Source: Sulfitobacter sp. OXR-159
GTDB lineage: Bacteria > Pseudomonadota > Alphaproteobacteria > Rhodobacterales > Rhodobacteraceae
Direction of reading: 5' to 3'
Length of the DNA: 64,000 nucleotides
NCBI RefSeq assembly: GCF_034377145.1
Contig: NZ_CP139707.1
Span: 1,125,001 to 1,189,000 of the forward strand
Shown: one piece after another, positions 54,309-63,077 of the stretch
Numbering within the stretch: position 1 is the stretch's first letter
Layout: each line of letters starts with the position of its first letter
Translations under genes and position numbers: made by a program
The notes under the pieces: model-generated
Database searches by the model: none
Told to the model about the DNA's origin: nothing
What the model saw: only the letters and a program-made list of their open reading frames with translations

Positions 54309-56867
54309 TCAGGCACCGCGAATGCGGCTAAGCATCTCTGACGTGTCCCGGCTGAGGTCGGGGCTGGCGAGGATGCGGTCCAGTTGCGTCTCAATCATCC
54401 CTTGCCGCGTCGCGTCGTAGCGCCGCCATGTTTGAAAGGCCGAACACATCCGCGCCGTGGTCTGCGGGTTCACCGGGTCGAGTTTGATCAGCCAATCGGC
54501 CAGCAGCGCGTAGCCCTTGCCGCTCCCGTGGTGGAAGCCCGCATGATGCATCGCAAGGCTGCCAAAGACCGCGCGGAAGCGGTTGGGGTTCTTCCAGTTG
54601 AAATCCGCGTGCTGGGTGAGTTTGCGCGCCACCTCGGCGGCCTCTTCCGGCGCGGCTTGGCTGACTTGCAGCCCGAACCATTTGTCCATCACCAAACGGT
54701 CATCGCGCCACTGCTCTTCAAACTCAGCCAGCGCCTTGTCGCCATGGCCCGCGCGCAGCAGGGCCGCCAGCGCGCTGAGTTGCTGGGTCATGTTGTCGGC
54801 CTGATCGTACTGCGCCTGTGCGCGCCCTGGCCCCTGCACGCGGGTCAGCAAGGCAAGGGCGGCATTGGTCAGTGCGCGTTTGCCCGATTGCGCGGCATTG
54901 GGTTGATAGGGAGCGTCGACCTTATGCCGATCGTAAAGCTCGCTCAGCAGCGGGGCAAAACGCTCGGCCATGGCATCGCGCGTGGCTTCCACCGCTTGAT
55001 GGATCGCCGCCGGATCCGGGGTCTTGCCCGCGTCATGAAGGGTGCTGGCCAAATCGGCATGGCTGGGCAGGCCCAGCATCAGCGCGCGGTAGGCAGGCTC
55101 CAGCGCCTCATCCTCCAGCACCGCCCGCAATGCTGCGAGCCATTCGTCATCCGGCGCGCTGTCTTCGGTGATCGTGGCCAGCAAGGATTGCCGCGCCAAG
55201 GTGCGCCCGGCCTCCCACCGGTTGAACGGATCGTTGTCATGGGCAAGCAGCAGCAGGCGCTCTTCTTTAGAGAGGTCTTGATCCAGCACCACCGGAGCGG
55301 AGAAGCCCCGCAGCACCGAGGCCACCGGGCGCGCATCCAACCCGTCGAAGGCAAAGCTTTGCTCCGCTTCGGTCATTTCCAGCACGCGAGAGGGGGCCAC
55401 TTCGGCCCCGTCCGCGCCGATCAAACCCACGGTGATGGGCAGAACCTGCGGCTTGGGCTCAGGCGTGGCAGCGCTGGGCGGGGTGTGTTGGGTGAAGGTC
55501 AGCGTGAAAATGCCTTTGCCCGCGTCCCATGCCTCTGTCACCGACAGACGCGGCGTGCCCGCCTGCGCATACCAGCGTTTGAACTGGGTCAGATCGCGGC
55601 CTGTGGTGTCTTCGAACACCTTTAGCCAATCTTCGATCGTTGCCGCATCGCCGTCGTGACGTTCGAAATAGAGGTCCTGCGCCTTGGCATAGGCATCATC
55701 GCCCACCAAGGTCTTGAGCATGCCGATCACCTCGGCGCCTTTCTCATAGACGGTGGCGGTGTAGAAGTTGTTGATTTCCTGAAAGCTTTCGGGCCGTACC
55801 GGATGGGCTAGCGGGCCTTGATCTTCGGCGAACTGGCGCCCGCGCAAGTCGATCACATCGCTGATGCGTTTCACCGCTGGGGACCGCATGTCGGAGGTGA
55901 ACTGGCTGTCACGGTAGACGGTCAGCCCTTCCTTGAGGCAAAGCTGGAACCAATCGCGGCAGGTGATGCGGTTGCCGGTCCAATTGTGGAAATACTCATG
56001 GGCGATGATCGCCTCGATCCGCTCGAAATTGTCATCCGTAGAGGTCTCGGGCGAGGCGAGCACGGCGGCGGAGTTGAAAATGTTCAGCCCCTTGTTCTCC
56101 ATCGCGCCCATGTTGAAATCATCCACCGCGACGATGTTGAAGATATCGAGGTCATATTCGCGGCCATAGACCTCCTCGTCCCATTTCATCGACGCCTTCA
56201 GCGCCTCCATCCCAAAGGCGCATTTGCCCTCATCGCCGGGACGGACATAGAGGTTCAGATCGACTTCGCGGCCCGACATGGTGGTGAAACGATCGGAATG
56301 GGCGACCAAATCGCCCGCCACCAGCGCGAAAAGATACGCAGGTTTGGGCCATGGGTCGTGCCATTCGGCGTGGTTCTGCCCTTGTGCCACCGGGTTGCCG
56401 TTGGACAGCAAGACAGGATGTGGCCCGTTGATGGTGACGGTAAAGACACTCATCACATCGGGACGGTCGGGATAATAGGTGATCTTGCGAAAGCCTTCGG
56501 CCTCGCATTGGGTGCAATACATGCCGCCCGACATATAAAGCCCTTCAAGGGCGGTGTTGCCCTTGGGATCAATCTCAACCTCGGCTTCCCAGATAAAGGG
56601 GCCGTCTGGCACATCGCAGGTCAAACCCCGCTCCGCAACCTTCGGGGAGACGGGGTTGCCGTCAATCTGCGCGGAAATCAGCGAGAGTTCTTCTCCGTGA
56701 AGGAAGAATTCCGCCGTCTGCGCCGCAGGATTTGGGCGAAAGGCGATGCGGCTTTTGACCCGCGTCTTGTGGGGATCAAGCTCAAAGGTCAGTGCCACCT
56801 CATCCACAAGGAAGCCGAACGGCTGATAGTCGCTGAGATAGATTGTTTGGGGGGGGGCGTCGCGCAT
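54309..56867 (-). CDS. pepN: Aminopeptidase N (M1 family)
   Basis: The 852-residue zinc metallo-aminopeptidase removes N-terminal residues from peptides in the cytoplasm. GAMENKGLN (substrate N-terminus recognition) and the zinc site HEYFHNWTGNRI near 290-301, with the third ligand about 19 residues later (LKEGLTVYRD), are present. The length and C-terminal helical domain match E. coli PepN. The start MRDAPPQTIYL fits. Confidence 0.96.
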   Translation of the reverse strand: MRDAPPQTIYLSDYQPFGFLVDEVALTFELDPHKTRVKSRIAFRPNPAAQTAEFFLHGEELSLISAQIDGNPVSPKVAERGLTCDVPDGPFIWEAEVEIDPKGNTALEGLYMSGGMYCTQCEAEGFRKITYYPDRPDVMSVFTVTINGPHPVLLSNGNPVAQGQNHAEWHDPWPKPAYLFALVAGDLVAHSDRFTTMSGREVDLNLYVRPGDEGKCAFGMEALKASMKWDEEVYGREYDLDIFNIVAVDDFNMGAMENKGLNIFNSAAVLASPETSTDDNFERIEAIIAHEYFHNWTGNRITCRDWFQLCLKEGLTVYRDSQFTSDMRSPAVKRISDVIDLRGRQFAEDQGPLAHPVRPESFQEINNFYTATVYEKGAEVIGMLKTLVGDDAYAKAQDLYFERHDGDAATIEDWLKVFEDTTGRDLTQFKRWYAQAGTPRLSVTEAWDAGKGIFTLTFTQHTPPSAATPEPKPQVLPITVGLIGADGAEVAPSRVLEMTEAEQSFAFDGLDARPVASVLRGFSAPVVLDQDLSKEERLLLLAHDNDPFNRWEAGRTLARQSLLATITEDSAPDDEWLAALRAVLEDEALEPAYRALMLGLPSHADLASTLHDAGKTPDPAAIHQAVEATRDAMAERFAPLLSELYDRHKVDAPYQPNAAQSGKRALTNAALALLTRVQGPGRAQAQYDQADNMTQQLSALAALLRAGHGDKALAEFEEQWRDDRLVMDKWFGLQVSQAAPEEAAEVARKLTQHADFNWKNPNRFRAVFGSLAMHHAGFHHGSGKGYALLADWLIKLDPVNPQTTARMCSAFQTWRRYDATRQGMIETQLDRILASPDLSRDTSEMLSRIRGA

Positions 56868-56970
56868 TGGGCCTCCAGTCGGGGGAACGTAATTGGTCTG
56901 GGAAAGGTTATGTCTCTAGAAGGCGGCCTGCAAGCCGAGCCGCCCCAACTTCGAGCAATGAGGTGTATCC

Positions 56971-57195
56971 ATGTCCGCCCCCGACACCGATACCGAAACG
57001 CAGAAGAAACGTCATCGCCCCGCTTTGATCGGTATCAAAACCGCTATCATCGCAGGCGCGCTATTGATGATTGCTGGCATCGTTTACGCGGTGTTGCAGG
57101 CCACGGACCCTTCGCCAGAAGGAGAGGTGCAGCCCGTGGACGGCCCGGCGGACGCCGAGCCTGTGATCGCCACCCCAGAACCGACGGTAAAATAA
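56971..57195 (+). CDS. Small single-span membrane protein
   Basis: A 74-residue protein with a charged N terminus (about 1-22), one membrane helix (about 23-45, IKTAIIAGALLMIAGIVYAVL) and an acidic, proline-rich outer tail. I do not recognise it. It lies between the divergent pepN and glcB and uses an ATG with GAGGTG ahead. Confidence 0.65.
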   Translation: MSAPDTDTETQKKRHRPALIGIKTAIIAGALLMIAGIVYAVLQATDPSPEGEVQPVDGPADAEPVIATPEPTVK

Positions 57196-57286
57196 CGCCG
57201 CGCCTCGCCGTCCTTCACGCGCTTGCGCCGCTTTGCCTTTCTGCTAGACATTTCGCAAAGGTATTCAGCGCGGGAGAGGGCAGAGA

Positions 57287-59452
57287 ATGACGGGTAGAAT
57301 TGACAAAAACGGTTTGCAGGTAGACCCCGAACTGGTTGAGTTCATTGAGGGATCGGCTCTGCCGGGCACCGATGTAGAAGCGGATGTTTTTTGGGCGGGC
57401 CTGTCGGACCTCGTGCATGATCTTGGGCCTAAGAACCGCGCGCTGCTGGAGAGGCGTGCCGAGATTCAGGCCAAGATCGACGACCGGCACCGCACCCGCG
57501 CGGGTCAGCCGCATGACGCGGAAAGCTATACCGCCTTCCTACGCGAGATTGGTTACCTCTTGCCCGAAGGGCCGGATTTTCAAATTGAGACGCAGAACGT
57601 AGACCCCGAGATCGCGCAGGTGCCCGGGCCGCAGCTTGTGGTGCCGATCACCAATGCTCGTTTCGCGCTCAACGCCGCCAATGCGCGCTGGGGGAGCCTT
57701 TATGATGCGTTCTACGGCACCGATGCGCTGGGTGATTTGCCGACGGGGAAGGGCTATGACGCCGAACGTGGTGCGCGGGTGGTGGCGCGGGCAAAGGCCT
57801 TCTTGGATGACGCGGTGCCGCTCTCTGCGGGCAACCACGCAGATTTGGCGGGTTACCGCGTGGTGGATGGGCGTCTCGAAGGCGTGATGTCGCAAGATGC
57901 AGCGCCTTGCGGCTTGGCCGAGCCGGCACAATTTGCAGGCTACCGGGGCGCGGCCGAGGCGCCTGACGTGGTGCTGCTGCGCAACAACGGGCTGCATATT
58001 GAGATCAAAATTGATCCGGACCATGCGATTGGCAAAGACGATCCCGCCAGCGTCGCCGATGTGGTCATCGAATCCGCGCTGTCGACCATCATGGACTGCG
58101 AAGACAGCGTCGCAGCGGTGGACGCCGAGGACAAGGTGCTGGCCTATGGCAATTGGCTGGGGCTGATGAAGGGCGATCTTGCAGAAACCTTTGAAAAGGG
58201 TGGCCAGACCGTCACCCGCCGCATGGCCGATGATCGCAGCTATACCGCGCCGGATGGCGGTGAAGTGACGCTGAAGGGCCGCTCTTTGATGCTGGTTCGC
58301 AATGTCGGTCATCTGATGACCAACCCCGCCGTGCTCGACCGCGCGGGGCATGAGATCGGCGAAGGGCTGATGGATGCCATGATCACCACATTGATCGCGA
58401 TCCACGACCTTAAGCGCGAAGGCGGCAATTCGGTCACCGGCAGCGTCTATGTGGTGAAACCCAAGATGCATGGACCCGAGGAAGTGGCCTTTGCCGATGA
58501 GATTTTCACCCATGTGGAAAAGACGCTCGGCCTGCCGCAATATACCGTGAAGCTGGGCATCATGGACGAAGAGCGCCGCACCAGCGCGAACCTCGCCGAA
58601 TGTATCCGGGCCGCGAAACATCGTGTGGCCTTTATCAACACCGGTTTTCTTGACCGGACTGGGGATGAGATCCACACCAGCATGGAAGCCGGGCCGATGG
58701 TGCCCAAGGGCGAGATGAAGAACAGCGCTTGGATCGCCGCCTATGAAGACCGCAACGTCGACATAGGCCTTGCCTGCGGATTGCAGGGGCGGGCGCAGAT
58801 CGGCAAGGGCATGTGGGCCATGCCCGACCGCATGGCCGAGATGCTGGAGGCCAAGATTGGGCACCCCCAATCCGGGGCCAACTGCGCATGGGTGCCATCG
58901 CCCACGGCGGCCACGCTACATGCCACACATTACCACAAGGTTGACGTGTTGGCGCGGCAAGAAGAAATCAAAGAGGGCGGCGCGCGCGGCACGCTCGACG
59001 CGCTGTTGACCATCCCGGTGATGGAAGGCCGCAACCTCAGCACCGAAGAAATCACCCGCGAGATCGAGAACAACGCGCAGGGTATTTTGGGGTATGTCGT
59101 CCGCTGGATCGATCAGGGGGTCGGCTGCTCCAAAGTGCCCGACATCAACGACGTGGGCCTGATGGAAGATCGCGCCACCTGCCGCATCTCGGCCCAAGCG
59201 CTGGCGAATTGGCTGCATCACGGCGTCATCAGCCGCGAAGAAGCCGGGGCTGCGCTTAAAAAAATGGCAGCCGTGGTGGACCGTCAAAACGAGGGCGATC
59301 CCAGCTATCGTCCCATGGCGCCCGGCTTTGACGGGGTGGCCTTTCAGGCCGCTTGCGATCTGGTGCTGAAGGGGCGCGAACAGCCCTCGGGCTATACCGA
59401 ACCGGTGCTGCACGCGCGGCGCTTGGAGTTGAAGGCGCAGAGCCGAGGTTGA
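57287..59452 (+). CDS. glcB: Malate synthase G
   Basis: The 721-residue enzyme condenses glyoxylate and acetyl-CoA to malate. The N-terminal domain of this single-chain G form, the catalytic barrel with [18 protein letters not shown] and [17 protein letters not shown], and [21 protein letters not shown] (acetyl-CoA/metal region) are conserved. With isocitrate lyase elsewhere it would run the glyoxylate shunt. Length is normal for GlcB. Confidence 0.97.
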   Translation: MTGRIDKNGLQVDPELVEFIEGSALPGTDVEADVFWAGLSDLVHDLGPKNRALLERRAEIQAKIDDRHRTRAGQPHDAESYTAFLREIGYLLPEGPDFQIETQNVDPEIAQVPGPQLVVPITNARFALNAANARWGSLYDAFYGTDALGDLPTGKGYDAERGARVVARAKAFLDDAVPLSAGNHADLAGYRVVDGRLEGVMSQDAAPCGLAEPAQFAGYRGAAEAPDVVLLRNNGLHIEIKIDPDHAIGKDDPASVADVVIESALSTIMDCEDSVAAVDAEDKVLAYGNWLGLMKGDLAETFEKGGQTVTRRMADDRSYTAPDGGEVTLKGRSLMLVRNVGHLMTNPAVLDRAGHEIGEGLMDAMITTLIAIHDLKREGGNSVTGSVYVVKPKMHGPEEVAFADEIFTHVEKTLGLPQYTVKLGIMDEERRTSANLAECIRAAKHRVAFINTGFLDRTGDEIHTSMEAGPMVPKGEMKNSAWIAAYEDRNVDIGLACGLQGRAQIGKGMWAMPDRMAEMLEAKIGHPQSGANCAWVPSPTAATLHATHYHKVDVLARQEEIKEGGARGTLDALLTIPVMEGRNLSTEEITREIENNAQGILGYVVRWIDQGVGCSKVPDINDVGLMEDRATCRISAQALANWLHHGVISREEAGAALKKMAAVVDRQNEGDPSYRPMAPGFDGVAFQAACDLVLKGREQPSGYTEPVLHARRLELKAQSRG

Positions 59453-59504
59453 GGCCGCGGTGCGAAGCGCCTATGTTCGGGCCATGGTGAAAAAGAGGTA
59501 ACTC

Positions 59505-60287
59505 ATGGCCCGACCCGTCGTTGGTATCATTGGCAATTCCTACCTGCTGAACGATCAATACCCCGTCCACGCGGGCGGGCAGATGAACACCGAAGCGATT
59601 GCCGAGGTGTCGGGCTGCCTGCCGCTGATCGTGCCGAGCGATCCGCGCTTTGTCTCGGTCGAGGAGTTGCTGGAGGTCTGCGACGGCTTTCTGTTGACCG
59701 GCGGGCGCCCCAATGTGCATCCCGAAGAATATGGTGAGCCCGAAACAGAGGCCCATGGTGCTTTTGACCGCGCCCGCGATGCCGTGGCGCTGGCGCTGGT
59801 GCGCGCCTGTGTGGCGCGCGGCCAACCGTTCCTCGGGCTGTGCCGCGGCTTTCAGGAAGTGAACGTGGCCATGGGGGGCTCGCTCTACCCTGAGATTCGC
59901 GAGCTGCCCGGGCGGATGAACCACCGGATGCCCCCCGATGGCACCATGGAAGAGAAATTCGAGCTGCGCCATGACGTGAGCTTTACCGAAGGCGGCGTGT
60001 TCCACCGTGTGATGGGGGCATCGAAGGTGCTGACCAACACGCTGCACGGGCAGGGGATCAAGGAACCCGGCCCGCGCGTGGTGATCGACGGCCACGCGGA
60101 TGACGGCACGCCCGAGGCGATCTACATCAAAGACGCGCCGGGCTTTACCCTCGCGGTGCAATGGCATCCTGAGTGGAACGCGGCCAGTGACCCGGTCTCG
60201 CGCCCGTTGTTCGAACATTTCGGTGCCGCGGTGCGGGCTTGGGCCGCGGATGGCTCGGCCCTGCCGGTGATGACTGCCGCGCAATAG
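59505..60287 (+). CDS. Class I glutamine amidotransferase-like hydrolase (peptidase C26, PuuD-like)
   Basis: A 260-residue hydrolase. The nucleophile elbow FLGLCRGFQEVNVAMGG gives C113, and the His-Glu part is in AVQWHPEWN near 221-223. This is the gamma-glutamyl-gamma-aminobutyrate hydrolase type, which cleaves gamma-glutamyl amides in putrescine breakdown, but close relatives act on other gamma-glutamyl compounds. GAGG precedes ATG 59505. Confidence 0.87.
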   Translation: MARPVVGIIGNSYLLNDQYPVHAGGQMNTEAIAEVSGCLPLIVPSDPRFVSVEELLEVCDGFLLTGGRPNVHPEEYGEPETEAHGAFDRARDAVALALVRACVARGQPFLGLCRGFQEVNVAMGGSLYPEIRELPGRMNHRMPPDGTMEEKFELRHDVSFTEGGVFHRVMGASKVLTNTLHGQGIKEPGPRVVIDGHADDGTPEAIYIKDAPGFTLAVQWHPEWNAASDPVSRPLFEHFGAAVRAWAADGSALPVMTAAQ

Positions 60288-60504
60288 AGCGGGGCGGCTG
60301 GCCGCGGGGTTTTCACGGCGCGCGCGGCCCTCACCCTGTGAGCGCGGGTCGCGCATATAGCGGGCGCTGCCGGGTTGAAGGCTCTCTTGTGGGGGTGCCG
60401 CTCGGAGCTTCGGGCAAGGATACGACCCCAATCCCCTGTTGAAAACGGGCCATTTTAAATGGGGCCACGCTACCGGCTGCCACTGTGATCTGCCGCCAAG
60501 CAAG

Positions 60505-61089
60505 TCAACTGTGCAGGCGGTTCGGGGGCGCGGGTGTCATCATGTGACTGAGCGGCGTTACATCATCGTCCAAGACCGCCTCCTCCGCCGGATGGTCCGC
60601 CCTCCGATCCTGCGGCGGGACCTCACGAGAAAAGGCGCGGGAATAGGAACTGTTGGGCCACCCCTCTGGTCGCTGACAATATCCTGCATGCACCGGGCTG
60701 AAGTGCACCAGATCGCAGTGCCGCTCGAAATCCGCATGATCGCGTATCCGATGCTCCCAAAAACGCCGCTGCCATATCCCTTTCTCCCCCCGTTTGATCT
60801 GCTGCAAACTGCGATGCGGGGCTGGGGGGAGGTGTCTGGAAAAGCGCCCCTTCCACATGCCGATGCGGTTGCCGTAGTCATTATCATTCGGGGGCAGGGT
60901 CCAAACCGTGTGGATCACATCCGGTAGGACCGCGATGGCATCAATCCGAAACGGCCTGCGCGCCAAAGTCTCACGCATCGCTTGGCGCAGGGCCGTGATA
61001 TGCCGCAACAGCGCGTCATCGTCCCGCTTCGCCAGGCGCAGGGTAAAGAAATAGCAATTCGGGCCATAGGGTGAAACGCGGTCTCTCAT
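60505..61089 (-). CDS. REP-associated tyrosine transposase (RAYT)-like protein, catalytic residues apparently changed
   Basis: A 194-residue single-copy Y1-type transposase relative. WQRRFWEHRIRD (about 106-117) and EGWPNSSY are close to the RAYT consensus. The HUH motif, usually PDHLH, here reads P56-D-V-I-H60, so the first His is Val, and the catalytic Tyr expected in DYIHFNP is Leu at 127 (DLVHFSP). It may therefore be inactive or repurposed. The gene has no inverted repeats that I can recognise and no REP elements were found in the short flanks. Confidence 0.8.
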   Translation of the reverse strand: MRDRVSPYGPNCYFFTLRLAKRDDDALLRHITALRQAMRETLARRPFRIDAIAVLPDVIHTVWTLPPNDNDYGNRIGMWKGRFSRHLPPAPHRSLQQIKRGEKGIWQRRFWEHRIRDHADFERHCDLVHFSPVHAGYCQRPEGWPNSSYSRAFSREVPPQDRRADHPAEEAVLDDDVTPLSHMMTPAPPNRLHS

Positions 61090-61113
61090 GGCCCCATGTT
61101 TGGCGCAGCTTGG

Positions 61114-61128
61114 TTAAACTCCCCTTAA
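61114..61128 (-). promoter_or_regulatory. Perfect CtrA-box sequence upstream of the RAYT gene
   Basis: TTAA-ACTCCCC-TTAA is an exact TTAA-N7-TTAA match, 25 bases upstream of the RAYT start codon and just past the SDR gene stop. The same sequence also forms a weak hairpin (GTTAA/TTAAC plus GCAG/CTGC). Confidence 0.35.
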
Positions 61129-61133
61129 CGCTG

Positions 61134-61886
61134 CTACATCTGCCCGCCCGCAATCTCGATCGACTGGCCGTTGACGCTTTCCGAGCCTTCGCCAACCAGC
61201 CAAGCCGCTGCCGCCGCCACTTCAGACGGGGCGATCAGGCGTTTGTGGCGGTTGGCGTTGACCATGACATCACGGGCCTTTTCCTCGGACAGCCCGGCGC
61301 GTTTGGAGATCGCTTGCGTGTTGCGCGCGATGATTTCGGTATCGACATAGCCGGGGCAGAGGGCGTTGAAGGTAAAGGGCTGGCCCATGTAATCCTCACT
61401 GAGCGAGCGGATCAGCCCGATCATCCCGTGTTTTGAGGCCGAGTAGCAGGCCGCCCCCGGCAGCCCGCGCAGGCCCGCCATGGAGGACACTGCGATCACC
61501 CGGCCCCAATCGGTCTGGCGCATGGATTTCAGGCTCTCGCGGATGGTGAGAAAAGCACCATCGAGATTGGTCGCCATCATGTCGCGCCAGAAATCGAGGT
61601 CGGTTTTATGCAGCGATCGCCCCTCGGCCACGCCTGCGTTTGCCACGCAGATTTGCACCGGCCCGTTGGCCTCTACCGCGCGGGCGATCGTGTCGATGAC
61701 CTGCGCCTCGTCGCGGACATCCATCGCCATGCCGGTGATGCCATTGCCCGACACTGCGTCAAGCACCTCCTGCCGCCGCCCGGTGATGGTGACCCGCGCC
61801 CCCTTGGCCGCCAGATCCTGCGCGATGGCGAGCCCGATGCCGGTGCCACCGCCGGTGATGAATGCGTGTTTGTCTTGCAATGTCAT
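61134..61886 (-). CDS. SDR-family dehydrogenase
   Basis: A 250-residue classical short-chain dehydrogenase. The NAD(P) loop TGGGTGIG is at 11-18, NAG near 83-85, and the catalytic pair is Y148 and K152 (CYSASK), with Ser in AVSSMAG. The overall look is that of 3-hydroxybutyrate or 3-oxoacyl-type dehydrogenases, though the substrate cannot be fixed. Start at 61886 is supported by GGGGAGG just upstream. Confidence 0.88.
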   Translation of the reverse strand: MTLQDKHAFITGGGTGIGLAIAQDLAAKGARVTITGRRQEVLDAVSGNGITGMAMDVRDEAQVIDTIARAVEANGPVQICVANAGVAEGRSLHKTDLDFWRDMMATNLDGAFLTIRESLKSMRQTDWGRVIAVSSMAGLRGLPGAACYSASKHGMIGLIRSLSEDYMGQPFTFNALCPGYVDTEIIARNTQAISKRAGLSEEKARDVMVNANRHKRLIAPSEVAAAAAWLVGEGSESVNGQSIEIAGGQM

Positions 61887-62119
61887 AATGCCTCCCCTTT
61901 GCGGGCATGGTGGCGCGCTGGCGGCGACAGGACAAGAGGCAGCTTCGGATGACGGGGCGTTATTTGAAGGGCAGCACAGGCGAGTGGCGCAGGGTAGTGG
62001 CGGCGCAGACACAATTATCTTGGGCGGGCACAGCCACCCTTGCAACCGCGCGAACATTCCCTCACAGGTTGCAGCAGGTAACCTGATCACAGGGCCTTGT
62101 TTTGTATTGGAGCAGTATC

Positions 62120-62836
62120 ATGAATTTTTCGCAAATTTCCTCTTTGGCGCTGGCCGCGTCCTTTGCATTGGGCGCGACAACGGCAGGCGCCGTCGAAGTC
62201 ACCGGCGGGTCGGTCGGGCTGTCTTATTCGGCCTTCGCCGAAGACACCGATTTTAACCACTGGGGTCTCGAAGGCGCGATGGAACTGGGGTTCAGCCGCG
62301 ATTTCAGCCTGCAAATCGATGCCGCCTATCATGATTTTGGCTTTACCGATATCGACAGCACGCTGCTGGGTCTGCACGGCATCTATCACCTGAACGACGC
62401 GACCTCTTTCGGCGCTTTCTACACCTTTGAAGACGTCGAAGGCGATGAGGCCGATATCTTTGGGATCGAGGCTGGCTATGAAGTCCGCGAATGGGAGTTC
62501 GAGGGCTATATCGCCAATGTCGACACCGATCTGGGCGATGCCACGCTTGGCGGGATCAAAGCCCGCTATGAGATGCAGGAAGGCTTTGGCCTGACAGGCT
62601 CTTATGACATGGCCGACGATGACACCGGCGATCTGTCCCGGTTCGCAATCCGTCTTGACCGCGACGTATCGGTTAACACCAATCTGTTCCTTGAGGTCGG
62701 CTCGGCCAAGGCCGAAGCGGGTGGCGTGAACGTCTCTGAACCCTTCGTCGGTTTGGGCGGCGAGATCGCCTTTGGTGCAGATCGTGGGACCACCTTTGAC
62801 CAGCGCGGGTTGGCCCGGCTGATCCCCGGTCTCTGA
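62120..62836 (+). CDS. Outer membrane beta-barrel, porin-like protein
   Basis: A 238-residue exported protein. Signal peptide 1-24 (SLALAASFALGATTAGA) is followed by short alternating amphipathic strands (GGSVGLSYSAF, WGLEGAMELGFS, FSLQIDAAYHDFGFT, FGAFYTFEDVEGD) typical of gram-negative barrels. It does not end with the usual aromatic residue (it ends PGL), so it may not be a classical porin. Function is unknown. A TTCG-loop hairpin follows. Confidence 0.75.
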   Translation: MNFSQISSLALAASFALGATTAGAVEVTGGSVGLSYSAFAEDTDFNHWGLEGAMELGFSRDFSLQIDAAYHDFGFTDIDSTLLGLHGIYHLNDATSFGAFYTFEDVEGDEADIFGIEAGYEVREWEFEGYIANVDTDLGDATLGGIKARYEMQEGFGLTGSYDMADDDTGDLSRFAIRLDRDVSVNTNLFLEVGSAKAEAGGVNVSEPFVGLGGEIAFGADRGTTFDQRGLARLIPGL

Positions 62837-62860
62837 TACCCACGCATTGGGTCGGCGATT

Positions 62861-62884
62861 TGGTATGGCCTTCGGGCCATGCCA
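62861..62884 (+). terminator. Hairpin after the barrel protein gene
   Basis: A 10-bp stem (62861-62870 with 62875-62884, one G-U) closed by a TTCG tetraloop, 25 bases past the stop. It lacks a long U-run but is a plausible terminator. Confidence 0.55.
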
Positions 62885-63077
62885 TTGGCGCGGTGTAGAA
62901 CGGCTGTTCTATCTCCGCACCGAAAACAGCAAACCGTTCTCTCGGTGTCGCAGTGCAGCAATTTTGCTTCGTTTCACGTAGCGGTTTGCTTGTACTATTG
63001 CTGCGCGCGCGCTATCGCTCTGACTAACAAAGTTGCGCCAAAGCGGCGTGACGGGCCAGCAAAGGGGGACTCTTGGT

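Noticed and set aside
60288-60504. Possible tRNA or SRP RNA in the GC-rich gap after the amidotransferase-like gene
   Set aside because: No cloverleaf arms or the conserved SRP loop sequence could be found; only weak inverted repeats are present.
62900-63060. Hairpin-rich leader of pntA as a riboswitch
   Set aside because: Only a weak CACCGA/TCGGTG pairing with a long loop was seen, with no known motif.
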